DNA from: Haloarcula halophila
GTDB taxonomy: Archaea > Halobacteriota > Halobacteria > Halobacteriales > Haloarculaceae
Assembly: GCF_029278565.1 (NCBI RefSeq)
Contig: NZ_CP119559.1
Span: 2,356,001-2,420,000, forward strand
DNA: 64,000 nt
Direction of reading: 5' to 3'
Shown here: piece after piece, positions 17,930 to 26,806 of the stretch
Numbering within the stretch: the stretch's first letter is position 1
Layout: each line of letters starts with the position of its first letter
The notes under the pieces: model-generated
What the model was told of the DNA's origin: nothing
Database searches by the model: none
The model's input: only the letters and a program-made list of their open reading frames with translations
Translations under genes and position numbers: made by a program

Positions 17930-18836
17930 GGTTATGCTCAAATCGTTCCAGGGTCGCTTCAATACCGCGTTTGAAATCGTATTCCGGCTTCCATCCGAAT
18001 TGCCGGAGCTTCGATACATCAGCCACCATCCGCTCGATTTCAATGTTTGACGCACGCCCGGTAGAGTCTGAGTTGACCGTAATATCGCTATCACTTTGAT
18101 CGATAATCTCGTCAACGAAGTCACGAACGCTGGTTTCGCGACCGCTACCGACATTGAACACGTCGTACTGGTTCCAAGATTTGTCGAGGACTGTCAGTAC
18201 CGCTGATGTCAGGTCTTCGACATACGTAAAATCTCGTGTCGGCTCGAGATTCCCGAGCGAAACGGTATCTGTCTCAGCTTCAATCTGTTCAATTACTGTC
18301 GGGACCAGATTGTCTGTATCTTGTCCGGGGCCGTATAGAGTGAACCCGCGTAGCGTCACGACCGACAGGTCGTAGCTGTTGGCGTATGTCTCTGCGAGGT
18401 TCTCACCTGCGAGTTTGCTCGATGCGTACGGGTGGAGACACTCTGTCGCGTGAGACTCATCTATTGGGAGATAGTCGGGCGTTCCGTATACTGCTCCGCT
18501 GCTGAGGTAGACAAACCGGTCGACGCCGTCTTCGCGCGCTTGCTCGAGGACATGCTGCGTTCCGAGGGCGTTTGTCCGAAATGTTCCGACTGGATTATCA
18601 ACCGAGCCCTGCACCGAGACAACGCCGGCGAGGTGGACGACGGTGTCGTAGCTACCGAACGACGGGAGCGACTCGAGATCGGTCACATCGGCGACGTGGA
18701 CATCAACATCCTCTGGAATCTCCCCTTGGACAGAGTGTGCCAGAACGTCGACCTCGTAGTCGGCATCTGCAAGTGCTGGGACGAGATTGGATCCGACGAA
18801 CCCGGTTCCGCCCGTGACCAGAATCGAATTACGCAT
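17922..18836 (-). CDS. Nucleotide-sugar epimerase/reductase, extended SDR family
   Basis: 304 residues from ATG 18836 (MRNSILVTGGTGFVGSNL), chosen because it gives the 8-nt overlap (ATGCGTAA) with gmd and starts at the Rossmann strand. TGGTGFVG is the NAD(P)-binding GxxGxxG loop; LSSGAVYG and YASSK supply the Ser/Tyr/Lys catalytic triad. In the operon it would reduce, and perhaps epimerise, the 4-keto-3,6-dideoxy sugar made by its neighbours, the role of ColC in colitose synthesis. The YASSKLAGE motif is more GalE/RmlD-like than Fcl/ColC-like, so the final sugar may not be colitose. Confidence 0.85.
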   Translation of the reverse strand: MRNSILVTGGTGFVGSNLVPALADADYEVDVLAHSVQGEIPEDVDVHVADVTDLESLPSFGSYDTVVHLAGVVSVQGSVDNPVGTFRTNALGTQHVLEQAREDGVDRFVYLSSGAVYGTPDYLPIDESHATECLHPYASSKLAGENLAETYANSYDLSVVTLRGFTLYGPGQDTDNLVPTVIEQIEAETDTVSLGNLEPTRDFTYVEDLTSAVLTVLDKSWNQYDVFNVGSGRETSVRDFVDEIIDQSDSDITVNSDSTGRASNIEIERMVADVSKLRQFGWKPEYDFKRGIEATLERFEHNHD

Positions 18837-19794
18837 CTTTCCGGATTTCTTCGAGGTCAACTTGCACCATCTCCCTAATCAGTTCCTCAAAACTGATTTC
18901 CGGTTCCCAGTCCAATTTCTTCTTTGTTTCAGAGATATCTGCCCTAAGAGCGTCGACCTCCGCCGGGCGGAAGAACTTCTCGTTGACTTCGACATACTCA
19001 TTCCAGTCTAACCCCACCTCGTCGAAGGCAATCTGGGCGCACTCCCGCACCGTGTGGTGCTCCCCGGTCCCGATAATGTAGTCGCCGGGCTCATCCTGCT
19101 GGAGCATGAGGTGCATGGCTTTGATGTAGTCTTTGGCATGGCCCCAATCACGCTTCGCGTCGAGATTGCCGAGCTCGAGCGTGTTCTGTTGCCCTTCCGC
19201 TATTCTGGCCGCACCACGGGTAATCTTCCGAGTGACGAAGTTCTTTCCACGGCGGGGCGATTCGTGGTTAAACAGGATTCCGTTCGTCGTGTACATATCG
19301 TAGGCTTCCCTGTAATTAACTGTGGACCAGTACGCGTATAGTTTGGAGACGCCGTAAGGGCTCCGTGGCTGGAACGGCGTATCCAGGGATTGTGTATCGT
19401 CTGGCGCGTTCCCGAATATTTCACTGGTGCTCGCCTGGTAAAATTTCGCGTCCATCTTGTACTTCCGGACGGCTTCCAGCACCCGGGTGGCACCCAGGCC
19501 CGTGATGTTACCCGTGTTCACCGGCTGGTTGAAGCTCTCAGGGACGAACGACAGTGCTGCGAGGTTGTAGACTTCGTCCGGCTCGGCTTCTTTGACTGCC
19601 CGGTCGAGCGAGGATTGGTCGGCCAGGTCACCATTAAGTATATTGACATCGTCTATGAAATCGTCAATTCGAATGTGATTATTAGTGCTATTCCATCGCT
19701 GTAGCCCATATACTTGATAGTCTTGTTGTAATAAGTATTCGGCTAGGTAGCTCCCATCTTGCCCGGTAACTCCAGTAATCAATGCACTAGGCAT
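18829..19794 (-). CDS. gmd: GDP-mannose 4,6-dehydratase
   Basis: 321 residues. ITGVTGQDGSYLAEYLL at residues 5-21 is the diagnostic Gmd NADP loop. YQASTSEIFG, SPYGVSKLYAYW, LFNHESPRRGKNFVTRKI and GNLDAKRDWGHAKDY are near-invariant Gmd segments giving catalytic Thr/Ser, Glu, Tyr and Lys. It converts GDP-mannose to GDP-4-keto-6-deoxymannose in the cytoplasm. First gene of a three-gene operon with 8-nt overlaps to the SDR and that gene to the 3-dehydratase. The length is slightly short of bacterial Gmd (about 350-370), mainly at the C-terminus, but all motifs are present. The intact IS6 element ends 73 bp upstream of its start. Confidence 0.95.
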   Translation of the reverse strand: MPSALITGVTGQDGSYLAEYLLQQDYQVYGLQRWNSTNNHIRIDDFIDDVNILNGDLADQSSLDRAVKEAEPDEVYNLAALSFVPESFNQPVNTGNITGLGATRVLEAVRKYKMDAKFYQASTSEIFGNAPDDTQSLDTPFQPRSPYGVSKLYAYWSTVNYREAYDMYTTNGILFNHESPRRGKNFVTRKITRGAARIAEGQQNTLELGNLDAKRDWGHAKDYIKAMHLMLQQDEPGDYIIGTGEHHTVRECAQIAFDEVGLDWNEYVEVNEKFFRPAEVDALRADISETKKKLDWEPEISFEELIREMVQVDLEEIRKDA

Positions 19795-19816
19795 TTCCTC
19801 GATGTTCGCACGGATA

Positions 19817-19827
19817 GGTTAAAAAGT
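19817..19827 (-). promoter_or_regulatory. TATA-like element for the gmd operon
   Basis: On the minus strand CTTTTTAACC is centred about 28 nt before the gmd ATG, the spacing of a leaderless haloarchaeal promoter. It lies between the gene and the IS6 insertion, which therefore left the promoter in place. Confidence 0.45.
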
Positions 19828-19875
19828 CGCCGTTAGAATAACTCCCACGATTTGACCTAAGACCTGAGACCGCAT

Positions 19876-20566
19876 CATCGCGTTAAGTTTGGCGTGAGTT
19901 GTGATGGACGGCGAAGGCTTCGAGCCACTCTTGAGCTGTCTCTAGCTCGACATGGCTGAAACTATTTGCAAATGAGGATGTTCGCCGTTCTATTTCCCAA
20001 AAAACACGTTTGATAGCATTCCGATTTCCATGTGCGAGAGTCTGCAATCGGTAGCCATCTTCAGCCAGAACTGGACCAAGATAATCAGCATCGTCGACGA
20101 GAAACAGCACGTCGTCAAGCTGATACTGGTGATGAAGCTCGGCCAGAAACCACCGCGTCGTCTGTTTCGTTGCTGTCGGAAAGAGGCTGAGGTGGAGAAT
20201 TTCGTTCGTTTTGGGATCGACAGCGCCGTACAGCCAAAATTTCTGGCCATGGAGGCGGATCATCTTTTCGTCAACCGCGAGGTGATCCGCGGTCACCGTC
20301 GAGATCGGCTGTAGGTCGGCCTTGTGAACCCACTCGTGGATCGAGACATGACTGCGCTGGGCTCCCAACTCATCGAGAAACTGACTGGCATCCCGAAGTG
20401 ATATACCTGCCAGATGACACCGGATGCCCACTTGAATCGCCCACTCGGGAGTCCGCTGGCGCTCCACAAATGACAAGTCGATCCACTCGATACACCCACT
20501 GAGGCGGTCGAATTCGGACATAGACACTCAGAACTCGTCCGCCTCATTCTCTAACTTAACGCGACC
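19876..20566 (-). mobile_element. Intact IS6-family insertion sequence with 8-bp target duplication
   Basis: 691 bp bounded by imperfect inverted repeats CATCGCGTTAAGTT (left) and the complement of GGTCGCGTTAAGTT (right). The 8-mer GACCGCAT is present directly outside both ends (19868-19875 and 20567-20574), a perfect target duplication of the size IS6 elements make. This shows a fairly recent insertion. It carries one full transposase gene. Confidence 0.93.
19883..20521 (-). CDS. IS6-family transposase
   Basis: 212 residues from ATG 20521 (MSEFDRLSGCIEWIDL); a GTG two codons upstream is also possible. DDE residues are visible in LAVDEKMIRL (first D), VLFLVDDADYL (second D) and KRVFWEIERR (E), with the ERQRTPEWAIQVG and HEWVHKAD helix-turn-helix-like N-terminal parts. 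Length and motifs match complete haloarchaeal IS6 transposases. The stop codon TAA lies inside the left terminal repeat. It should be active by sequence and could mobilise the decayed copy at 14346. Confidence 0.93.
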   Translation of the reverse strand: MSEFDRLSGCIEWIDLSFVERQRTPEWAIQVGIRCHLAGISLRDASQFLDELGAQRSHVSIHEWVHKADLQPISTVTADHLAVDEKMIRLHGQKFWLYGAVDPKTNEILHLSLFPTATKQTTRWFLAELHHQYQLDDVLFLVDDADYLGPVLAEDGYRLQTLAHGNRNAIKRVFWEIERRTSSFANSFSHVELETAQEWLEAFAVHHNSRQT

Positions 20567-20697
20567 GACCGCATAGGCAAAATATTTAAATTGGATGGCT
20601 TTAGTGTTCCCAACGGCCTTCAGGTTCAGATAGACAGAATACAAAAATAGGTTCATGCGTGGTTATACTTCGTAGTGTAGAAATTCCACCATTAAGT

Positions 20698-21729
20698 ATG
20701 AAAGTATGGCATAAAGTTCCCAGCGATAATCATATTGTTCATCCATTCAAGGATAGTGAGCAAGTTATAGCATGCGATTTACCGTTACCGTGGTCGGAAT
20801 TTTGGTCGATTCACTGCGTTCGGAAGGGCTACAATATAGTGCATTTGCAATATCTTCAGACAAATTTATTCTTCAACGGCCATCCTATTCTGTCAATTTT
20901 CCGGACAATACTTTTCATTTTGAATGTAATCATATTGAAACTCACACGTACAAGGATTGTGTGGACTGCACACCACACTACAGGCCATGAAAGTGAAATA
21001 GAACTCCTCGACCGGATTGGTCGTCAAACTCTTTTTATTCTCGCAGACCACATTTTCGTATTATCGCCCCCTATCAGGCAGCAAATAGAATCGGAGTATT
21101 CAGTACGTGCTCCAATTTCCGTCGCCGAACTCGGCAACTATAGAATATTACATGAAGAGCGGCAGCGGGGAGGGGACCCATCATCCAAATTCCCAAGTGC
21201 TGGTCCTGTTGTCTCAATGATTGGGTTAATTCGTCGATACAAGCGTGTACCGTTGGGTATCCAAGCTTTTGACCATTCTAACGTGGCAACTAACATGCTC
21301 ATCGCAGGAAAACCAATGGATACCTCAATCCATACAGAGGTGCAGGACGCTATTACAACGACTTCTAAACCTGTGACAACTCATCCAAAATTCATAAGTG
21401 ATGCTGGGCTGGTAGAATACGTCGACAAAAGTGATGTAGTACTCATTTTGAATGATCAATCGACTGTCCCTGCGACAGCATACTTAGCTGCAGCATGCCG
21501 CACGCCCGTCGTTTCTGCTCCGGGTGGGATAAAAGAGTATTTGATTACCGAATACGACATCGGTATTGTATCCGACTCAACTTCAGAATCTGATATAGGA
21601 GCTGCAATTGACGAAGCACTCTCCGATTCAGATGAGTTTTGCTGGGAGAAATTTGATCAGGACCACCAATGGGATGATTACAAATCGACTCACTTCGAAG
21701 TATACACCTCTCTGATTAGAAACACATGA
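20698..21729 (+). CDS. GT-B glycosyltransferase, divergent GT4-like
   Basis: 343 residues from ATG 20698 (MKVWHKVPSDNHIVHPF); the frame is open 13 codons further up but no better start is seen. The N-terminal half has IVWTAHHTTGHESE and LADHIFVLSPPIRQQI. The C-terminal half has MIGLIRRYKRVPLGIQAF, MLIAGKP and AAACRTPVVSAPGGIKEYL, the core and glycine-rich tail of GT-B transferases; the usual E-x7-E is weak. A hydrophobic stretch near 75-95 (ILSIFRTILFILNVIILK) suggests membrane contact, as in GumK/WcaI-like enzymes. AT-rich. Function in surface glycan assembly is inferred. Confidence 0.7.
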   Translation: MKVWHKVPSDNHIVHPFKDSEQVIACDLPLPWSEFWSIHCVRKGYNIVHLQYLQTNLFFNGHPILSIFRTILFILNVIILKLTRTRIVWTAHHTTGHESEIELLDRIGRQTLFILADHIFVLSPPIRQQIESEYSVRAPISVAELGNYRILHEERQRGGDPSSKFPSAGPVVSMIGLIRRYKRVPLGIQAFDHSNVATNMLIAGKPMDTSIHTEVQDAITTTSKPVTTHPKFISDAGLVEYVDKSDVVLILNDQSTVPATAYLAAACRTPVVSAPGGIKEYLITEYDIGIVSDSTSESDIGAAIDEALSDSDEFCWEKFDQDHQWDDYKSTHFEVYTSLIRNT

Positions 21730-21821
21730 AACGCTCTTGCGTAGGAGATTGTTGATACTGTTAAGCGGTAGCTGCTGAGTCGAATAGGACAAGGGCACCG
21801 CGGTAGCGGTGCCCAACACGT

Positions 21822-23705
21822 ATGATTCCGCTAGATGTGTTTGGGTCGGAATCGGTCGCAGCGGATCTATTTGAGCAGATTCGCTGGTGTGACGGTGTTA
21901 CCTGTCTTCGCTGCCGTTTCTGACCGTTAATGGTCAAGATAACTTCTGAAAGCTAAGGAACTTCTCACACCACTTTTTTGCGTTGCCGACTCTCTGCGTC
22001 ACTTGTTGAAACACGTCTTTGACGAGTTCGTGAAATTTGTCCTTGTCATCGACGATAATCGGCGACATCGTCCATTTCAGCTGTTTCCAGACTTGCTCGA
22101 TTGGATTGAGATTGGGCGAGCCTGACGGAAGAAAGATGAGGTCAACACCGAGTTGATGGGCACGCCTGCGCGTGTATTCACAGATGTGCGATCCGTGCTT
22201 GTCCAAGACGAGCAGAATCCGCTGCTCTAGATTCTGCTCGCGGACCGTCTCTAAGACGCTGCAAATCTTTTCTTTCTCCTCTGTTTCAGTCCAGCGAACC
22301 AGACTTCCTCCGTTCAATGCGTAGAATCCGACCGCTGAGTCCTCGGTCTTGACTAGCGGCCGTTCAACGTGAGGATCATCAACGTACCACACCCGCCGCG
22401 AATTATCGTACGGTTGCGGGTGTGAAGCATCTAAAAAGCCGATAACTGTCCCGCCGTCTGTACAAGTATCGTCGTCGACAACCCAGCCATCCTCTTGATC
22501 ACCGTCCTCTTTGTTGTGGGGTTCGTCGTCAGCCTCGTGGAGGAGTTCCTCGGGATTCTCCGGTCTATTCGGCCGTTTCGGCCGGGGTTTCGCGTACGAC
22601 AACCAAGATCTCGGAGAAACTTCCCGAGGTAATCTGGGTGGTACTCGACACCGAACTCCTCAGCCAAGAGATGTCGTATCCCTTGTGATTTCCATGGCTG
22701 CCCCTCTTGGAGCAGTTCGAGCAGTTCTTCCTGTTCATCTTCGTCGAGTTTCGGGGGCCGACCGCCCCCGAAACTCGGCATCAATTCTTCGATCCCGCCC
22801 TCGTTCCACGCATCTGCCCATCGGCAGCCGGTCGCTGCCGACCGTGCTTCCCGGTCGGCAGCTTCCGCAATCGTATCGCCTTGGTAGAGATTCTTCACGA
22901 ACCTGAGACGCCGAATTCTGTGCTTATCTTCGGCGGCGCGGAGAAGCTCGTCGAGCTTCTCCTCCGAGAGGTAACGCTTGATCTCTTTGCGTCGCTCGCG
23001 TCCCATTGCCAGCACATCGAACCGACCCCACAAAAGATTCCTCACTCATTAACTCGAAGATTGCGCTCCGACGGTAGTTGTTCTCAATTTCCGCGTCCTT
23101 CCGGTTTAATACGAGTCTTCGCCAACTACAGGGCGAAATTGAGGTGACACACAAAACGATGCACCAGCCTATTGAGCCCTTTGCCAGAGCACTCGATGCA
23201 CTTTCCCTCGAACTCGTCAGCTCGGTCGAAATCAACGAAGTGTATATTTCTGCCGGAAAGAAAGGCCACGAGCGCGGCTGGCAGTCGAGCTCGCATGGCC
23301 TGTCCACGCGCGGGCGTGGTTCGTAATAGCGGTGACAAACCACCAATCTTCATTATCGCTGACTGTGGTACCGGGCAGCGATACGTGAATCCAGCGAAAG
23401 CCGCAGATGAATCGACGATTCGACTCCTGCTGGCCGACCGCCAGCAGGAGTCGCTCACTGTCTATACTGACGGCTTTCGAACATACGAACCGCTCGAAGA
23501 GGACGAAGCATTCAACCGCGAATACGTCGTCCACGGCGACGGCGAATACGCAGACGATGAGGTACACGTCAACACTTGCGAGAGCCACCGAGGTATCTCC
23601 AAAGACAAGTTGACACAGTATCTCAGAGCGTTTCAACTACGTTGGGAACTGTTTCGGAAAACCGGCCGAGACGCTCTTAAACACGCTGTTCGAGCGACGC
23701 TATGA
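21822..23705 (+). pseudogene. IS1595-family transposase split by an IS630 insertion
   Basis: The 5' fragment (21822-21923) reads MIPLDVFGSESVAADLFEQI then RWCDGVTCLRCRF, the zinc-ribbon start of IS1595 transposases, and ends in TGA. The 3' fragment resumes near 23057 with KIALRR-stop-LFSISASFRFNTSLRQLQ, then VEINEVYISAGKKGHERG, a frameshift near 23320, and TVYTDGFRTYEPLEEDEA with HVNTCESHRGISKDKL, the ISXO2 catalytic domain. About 35 codons are missing at the junction and about ten more in the ESH...RGISK segment. A minus-strand IS630 transposase fills the gap (about 21934-23045). Thoroughly inactive. Confidence 0.85.
21934..23045 (-). pseudogene. IS630-family transposase, 1-nt frameshift
   Basis: Two overlapping minus-strand frames make one IS630 transposase. 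23006-22600 encodes the helix-turn-helix part (MGRERRKEIKRYLSEEKLDEL through YLGKFLRDLG). 22602-21934 encodes the DDE part: VIGFLDASHPQ (D), LLVLDKHGSHIC (D) and NPIEQVWKQLKW (E). The frames meet at CTTGGTTGTCG; restoring one T (GGTTTG) would give DLG-LSYAKPRP continuous. So a single-base deletion, or less likely programmed slippage, separates them. It lies inside IS1595 remains; I could not find matching terminal repeats on the right side. Confidence 0.8.
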
Positions 23706-23814
23706 AATCAATAATTTTATACGGATGGGCGTACGTATGAAAAATTCTATGGGGTGGTACTGTGTTAGGTCACAGCCGGGTTGCGGAAGAAATTTCTCTT
23801 TGAATTATAGTGTG

Positions 23815-25269
23815 TTACTCGACTAGATCCATAAAGACGGCTTTCAGATCGGATAACCGAATATATCCGGCGAAGACGTTGGTTCCAAGAAATACTAACA
23901 ACCCAAACGGAGGGAATATGAGCAGCGAGACTATCGGTGAGGAATCGCAAACGAAAACGGTACCCAGGAATATCGCTGCAAAAATTGCTTGAGCTGCAAT
24001 CAGTTTTGCGAACCATTCAATCGGTACTATGTCAATAGAAGATCGGTTCCAAATAACTATGTTCCCGACGAATATCGAAGTGTAAGATATCATTGTCCCG
24101 ATTCCAGCACCGAATATTCCATATCGAGGAATTAACACTACGTTCAGAGCGATGTTGATAATTAGCGCTATTAGCGTTGCGAATTCGGTCGCCCGTATCC
24201 AGCCAATCGCTTGGAAGACCGGCATAGTGACCCGGCTCAATCCAAAAAAGAATGTACCTAATATTAAGACCTGGAGAGTAGTAGCCGCACCGACGTACTC
24301 TTGTCCGAAGTAGACACTAAGCAACGGTTCTGCTAAGCCGAACAGTCCTACACCGAACAGCGCAAGTGAAAGGGTTCCATACTTGATACCTGTTTTAACA
24401 GTTTCATTTATTTTCTCAATTTCACCTTCACTCCAGAGATTTGCGGTATGTTGAAGAAATGAGAGTTGGATAACAGATGGTATAAACCAAATCATCTCTG
24501 CAGGAACGATCGCGCTATTATACAGTGCAGTTGATGAGGCACCTTGGAATAACTCAACGAGTAGTATATCAGCTTTATACAGAAAAGCCGCACTCATGCC
24601 TCCGATGAGCTGGTACCCTCCGTAAGTGGCGATATGTTTACCTTGCGTCCGGAAATCGTCCGATGTCGGAAGCTGGAACGAAAATTCCCTCATAATTAGA
24701 GCACTACTTATAAAAGTAATAATTATAAACGAAAGTGTGTACCCAGCGAATACACCCGATAATCCGTGGCCTACGTAGGCCAGAATCAGTCCTGTTATCA
24801 CGTAAACTAATTGCCGTGACACTCCCAGAAATTCACCCCAGAGTTCACGCTGAATACCGAAGAAAACACCTCGAATCACACTGAATACATTAGTGAATAT
24901 GATTGAAACCAACAGAACCAGAACGTATGGTCGATAGATTTGCGGAAGTATTCCAGAGAATAGCAGAACCGACACCAGAGCTGTTCCAATGGCACCGTAG
25001 AGCAGACTAAAAACGAGTGAGAGAGAGATTACTTTCTGTATCTCTGCAGAGTCCGAAGTTGCTTCTGCGACTGTCTTTCTGCAAGCATCAAACAAACCAC
25101 CTTTGGATAGAAGTGTAATTAAACTAAATGCAGCTAGGATACTCGCATACAACCCGTACTGCTCTTGTGATATCACTCGGACGAGTATTGGAGTAAATAT
25201 GAGTTTTATGAGGATACTAAAGGACTTTCCGGCGAGGATGGAAAGAATGGAGCGGAGTAGAGTGTGCAT
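23815..25269 (-). CDS. Flippase of the MOP/Wzx family (oligosaccharide exporter)
   Basis: 484 residues with about 14 membrane segments. The N-terminus ILAGKSFSILIKLIFTPILV and following QYGLYASILAAFSLITLLSKG match the polysaccharide biosynthesis/flippase family (Wzx, AglR-like). GYQLIGGMSAAFLYKADILL and the repeated GIFGAGIGTMISYTSIF elements recur in both halves. Expected role: turning lipid-linked glycan from the cytoplasmic to the outer membrane face. AT-rich, flanked on both sides by broken insertion sequences, with a leaderless TATA promoter 28 nt upstream. A second flippase occurs at 32241. Confidence 0.9.
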   Translation of the reverse strand: MHTLLRSILSILAGKSFSILIKLIFTPILVRVISQEQYGLYASILAAFSLITLLSKGGLFDACRKTVAEATSDSAEIQKVISLSLVFSLLYGAIGTALVSVLLFSGILPQIYRPYVLVLLVSIIFTNVFSVIRGVFFGIQRELWGEFLGVSRQLVYVITGLILAYVGHGLSGVFAGYTLSFIIITFISSALIMREFSFQLPTSDDFRTQGKHIATYGGYQLIGGMSAAFLYKADILLVELFQGASSTALYNSAIVPAEMIWFIPSVIQLSFLQHTANLWSEGEIEKINETVKTGIKYGTLSLALFGVGLFGLAEPLLSVYFGQEYVGAATTLQVLILGTFFFGLSRVTMPVFQAIGWIRATEFATLIALIINIALNVVLIPRYGIFGAGIGTMISYTSIFVGNIVIWNRSSIDIVPIEWFAKLIAAQAIFAAIFLGTVFVCDSSPIVSLLIFPPFGLLVFLGTNVFAGYIRLSDLKAVFMDLVE

Positions 25270-25290
25270 CTATCCTGTCAGTACGCGTCT

Positions 25291-25302
25291 ACCGTTATAT
25301 AT
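25291..25302 (-). promoter_or_regulatory. TATA box for the flippase gene
   Basis: TATATAACGG on the minus strand is centred 28 nt before the ATG at 25269, consistent with a leaderless haloarchaeal transcript. Confidence 0.5.
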
Positions 25303-25483
25303 GAATGTTTCTATCGAATATAGATAGTAGCCGGCGTCCGCATCGCAAAGTCAAGGATGCAGGATTGCTTCCATCTGTATTCGGTTAAGCTCAGAAACCG
25401 CTGCATAGCTCTGCAGTCACCTCCCCAAGCAGCGTAGACCGAGATGGAGCTGGTTGCTGTGCCTCACAATACAAGAACTCGGC

Positions 25484-26540
25484 TATAGTAGTCGTTAGAA
25501 CTATTTGCTAGGAGATTATTATAGTAGCTGGTGGAACACCTCGACGAGATCTCCATCGAAGAGCTGCAAGATGCTCTCGACAACGTGGAGAAGAAGAAGC
25601 CAACAGAACGGTTGTTAGCGGCTATTGCGTACAAGAACGGTGTCGCGCAAGATGAGCTAGCCGAGTGGCACGGCGTTCACCAGAAAACAATCTACAATTG
25701 GCTCAAGCGACTCGACACCAACGAGTCGCTTGAGCACGCCGTCTCTAATACTTATCGTTCTGGAAGAAATCAAAAACTTTCAGAATCACAGCAACAAGAG
25801 TTCGAAGAAACCGTTCACGACCCACCCAAAGAAGTCGGGATCGACGCGCCGGCGTGGACGCCGGCGCTCGTCCGGCAGTTTCTCGAAGAAACGTACGGCG
25901 TTGAGTACTCACTCCCGAGTTGCCGGCGGTTGCTGAAAGAAGCAGGATTGAGTTATCAGAAACCACGCTGTTCAGCCGCTGAAGCTGATGAAGACGAGCA
26001 AGAGGAGTTTCACGATGACCTCAAAAAAAGCAGCGGGAGATGGATGCCACCGTAGTCTGTATCGACCAAACCAAGAAATCCGTGCAAGTTGAGCCGCGTG
26101 CCGCGTGGTTTCCGCGCGGCACGCAGCTCTCCGTCGAACTATCCTGACAGCGCGATTGGACGTCTTTGCTGCGCGCGATCACCGAGAACGGTGATCGCTC
26201 TTTCCCGATTCGAAGAGTACGTGACCGCTGAAGACGCGAAACATTTCACTCTCGCATTATGTGAAGAGTTCGAAGATGACTTGCTCGTCGTGCTGGACAG
26301 AGCGCCGTACTTCCAGGCGTCGGCCGTCACTGACTTGGTGGCCCGTGACGACCTCGCCTTCGTCACGCTTCCACCATACTCACCGGAATTAAACCCTATC
26401 GAGGAGTGCTGGAGACAGCTCCAAACCGCTCTGAGCAACCGCTTTTTCGACTCGCTCGACGAACTGACAACGGCGATCGACACCGCCCTCCAACAACTTT
26501 CGGTACCCGAGATACGCAATTACTTCTAACTAGTACTATA
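25484..26540 (+). mobile_element. IS630-family element with recognisable ends, decayed
   Basis: Left end TATAGTAGTCGTTAGAA (25484 on) and right end, read on the minus strand, TATAGTACTAGTTAGAA form an imperfect terminal repeat starting with the TA used by IS630/Tc1-type elements. The element is 1057 bp with a broken plus-strand transposase. Its right end cuts into an ISH8-like transposase tail, so it is a nested insertion. Confidence 0.7.
25531..26529 (+). pseudogene. IS630-family transposase with several frame defects
   Basis: The N-terminal part (25531-26040) reads MEHLDEISIEELQDALDNVE, with a HTH (QDELAEWHGVHQKTIYNWLK) and a Pro-rich second HTH. The frame breaks near a 7-A run at 26026; the next frame gives MDATVVCIDQTKKSVQVEPR (first Asp) and then a TGA at 26147. 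A further shift leads to LLVVLDRAPYFQ (second Asp) and LNPIEECWRQLQ (Glu) up to the normal end EIRNYF. Three defects make it inactive. Confidence 0.85.
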
Positions 26541-26806
26541 GATTTGGCCGGAGATACCCGTACCCGGCTGCGATTTCCAGGAGGACAAGCTGGGCGACGA
26601 CCTTCCGGTCGGTCGCCCAGCGTTCTGGTGGAAACGTCGCGCTATCTTGGCATTCACTGGTCTGGTCGACGAACACCCGCAAAAGGGCTCTGCTGACCAC
26701 TAGGGTCAGCAGAGCTGCCAACACCTGTATTCGAACGATATGCTCTTTCTCGGACTGGAACGCCCCGAATTCGTACCGAGATTTCAACTCACTCACTATT
26801 GAGTAT
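26536..26806 (-). pseudogene. C-terminal remnant of an IS4-family (ISH8-like) transposase
   Basis: The minus-strand frame SELKSRYEFGAFQSEKEHIV through ALLRVFVDQT and FPPERWATDRKVVAQLVLLE aligns by eye with the tail of the ISH8-like transposase at 15238 (RELKTQYELDEFD, FPPERWAATFRSHAQLILHE). Only the last 85 or so residues remain; the upstream edge abuts the end of the GT4 gene at 26789, and the other edge is the IS630 terminal repeat, which supplies its stop codon. Confidence 0.8.

Noticed and set aside
25340-25480. Short minus-strand frame (WGGDCRAMQRFLSLTEYRW) between the flippase and the IS630 element
   Set aside because: Could be another transposase scrap, but I could not match it to a family and no start or domain is visible.
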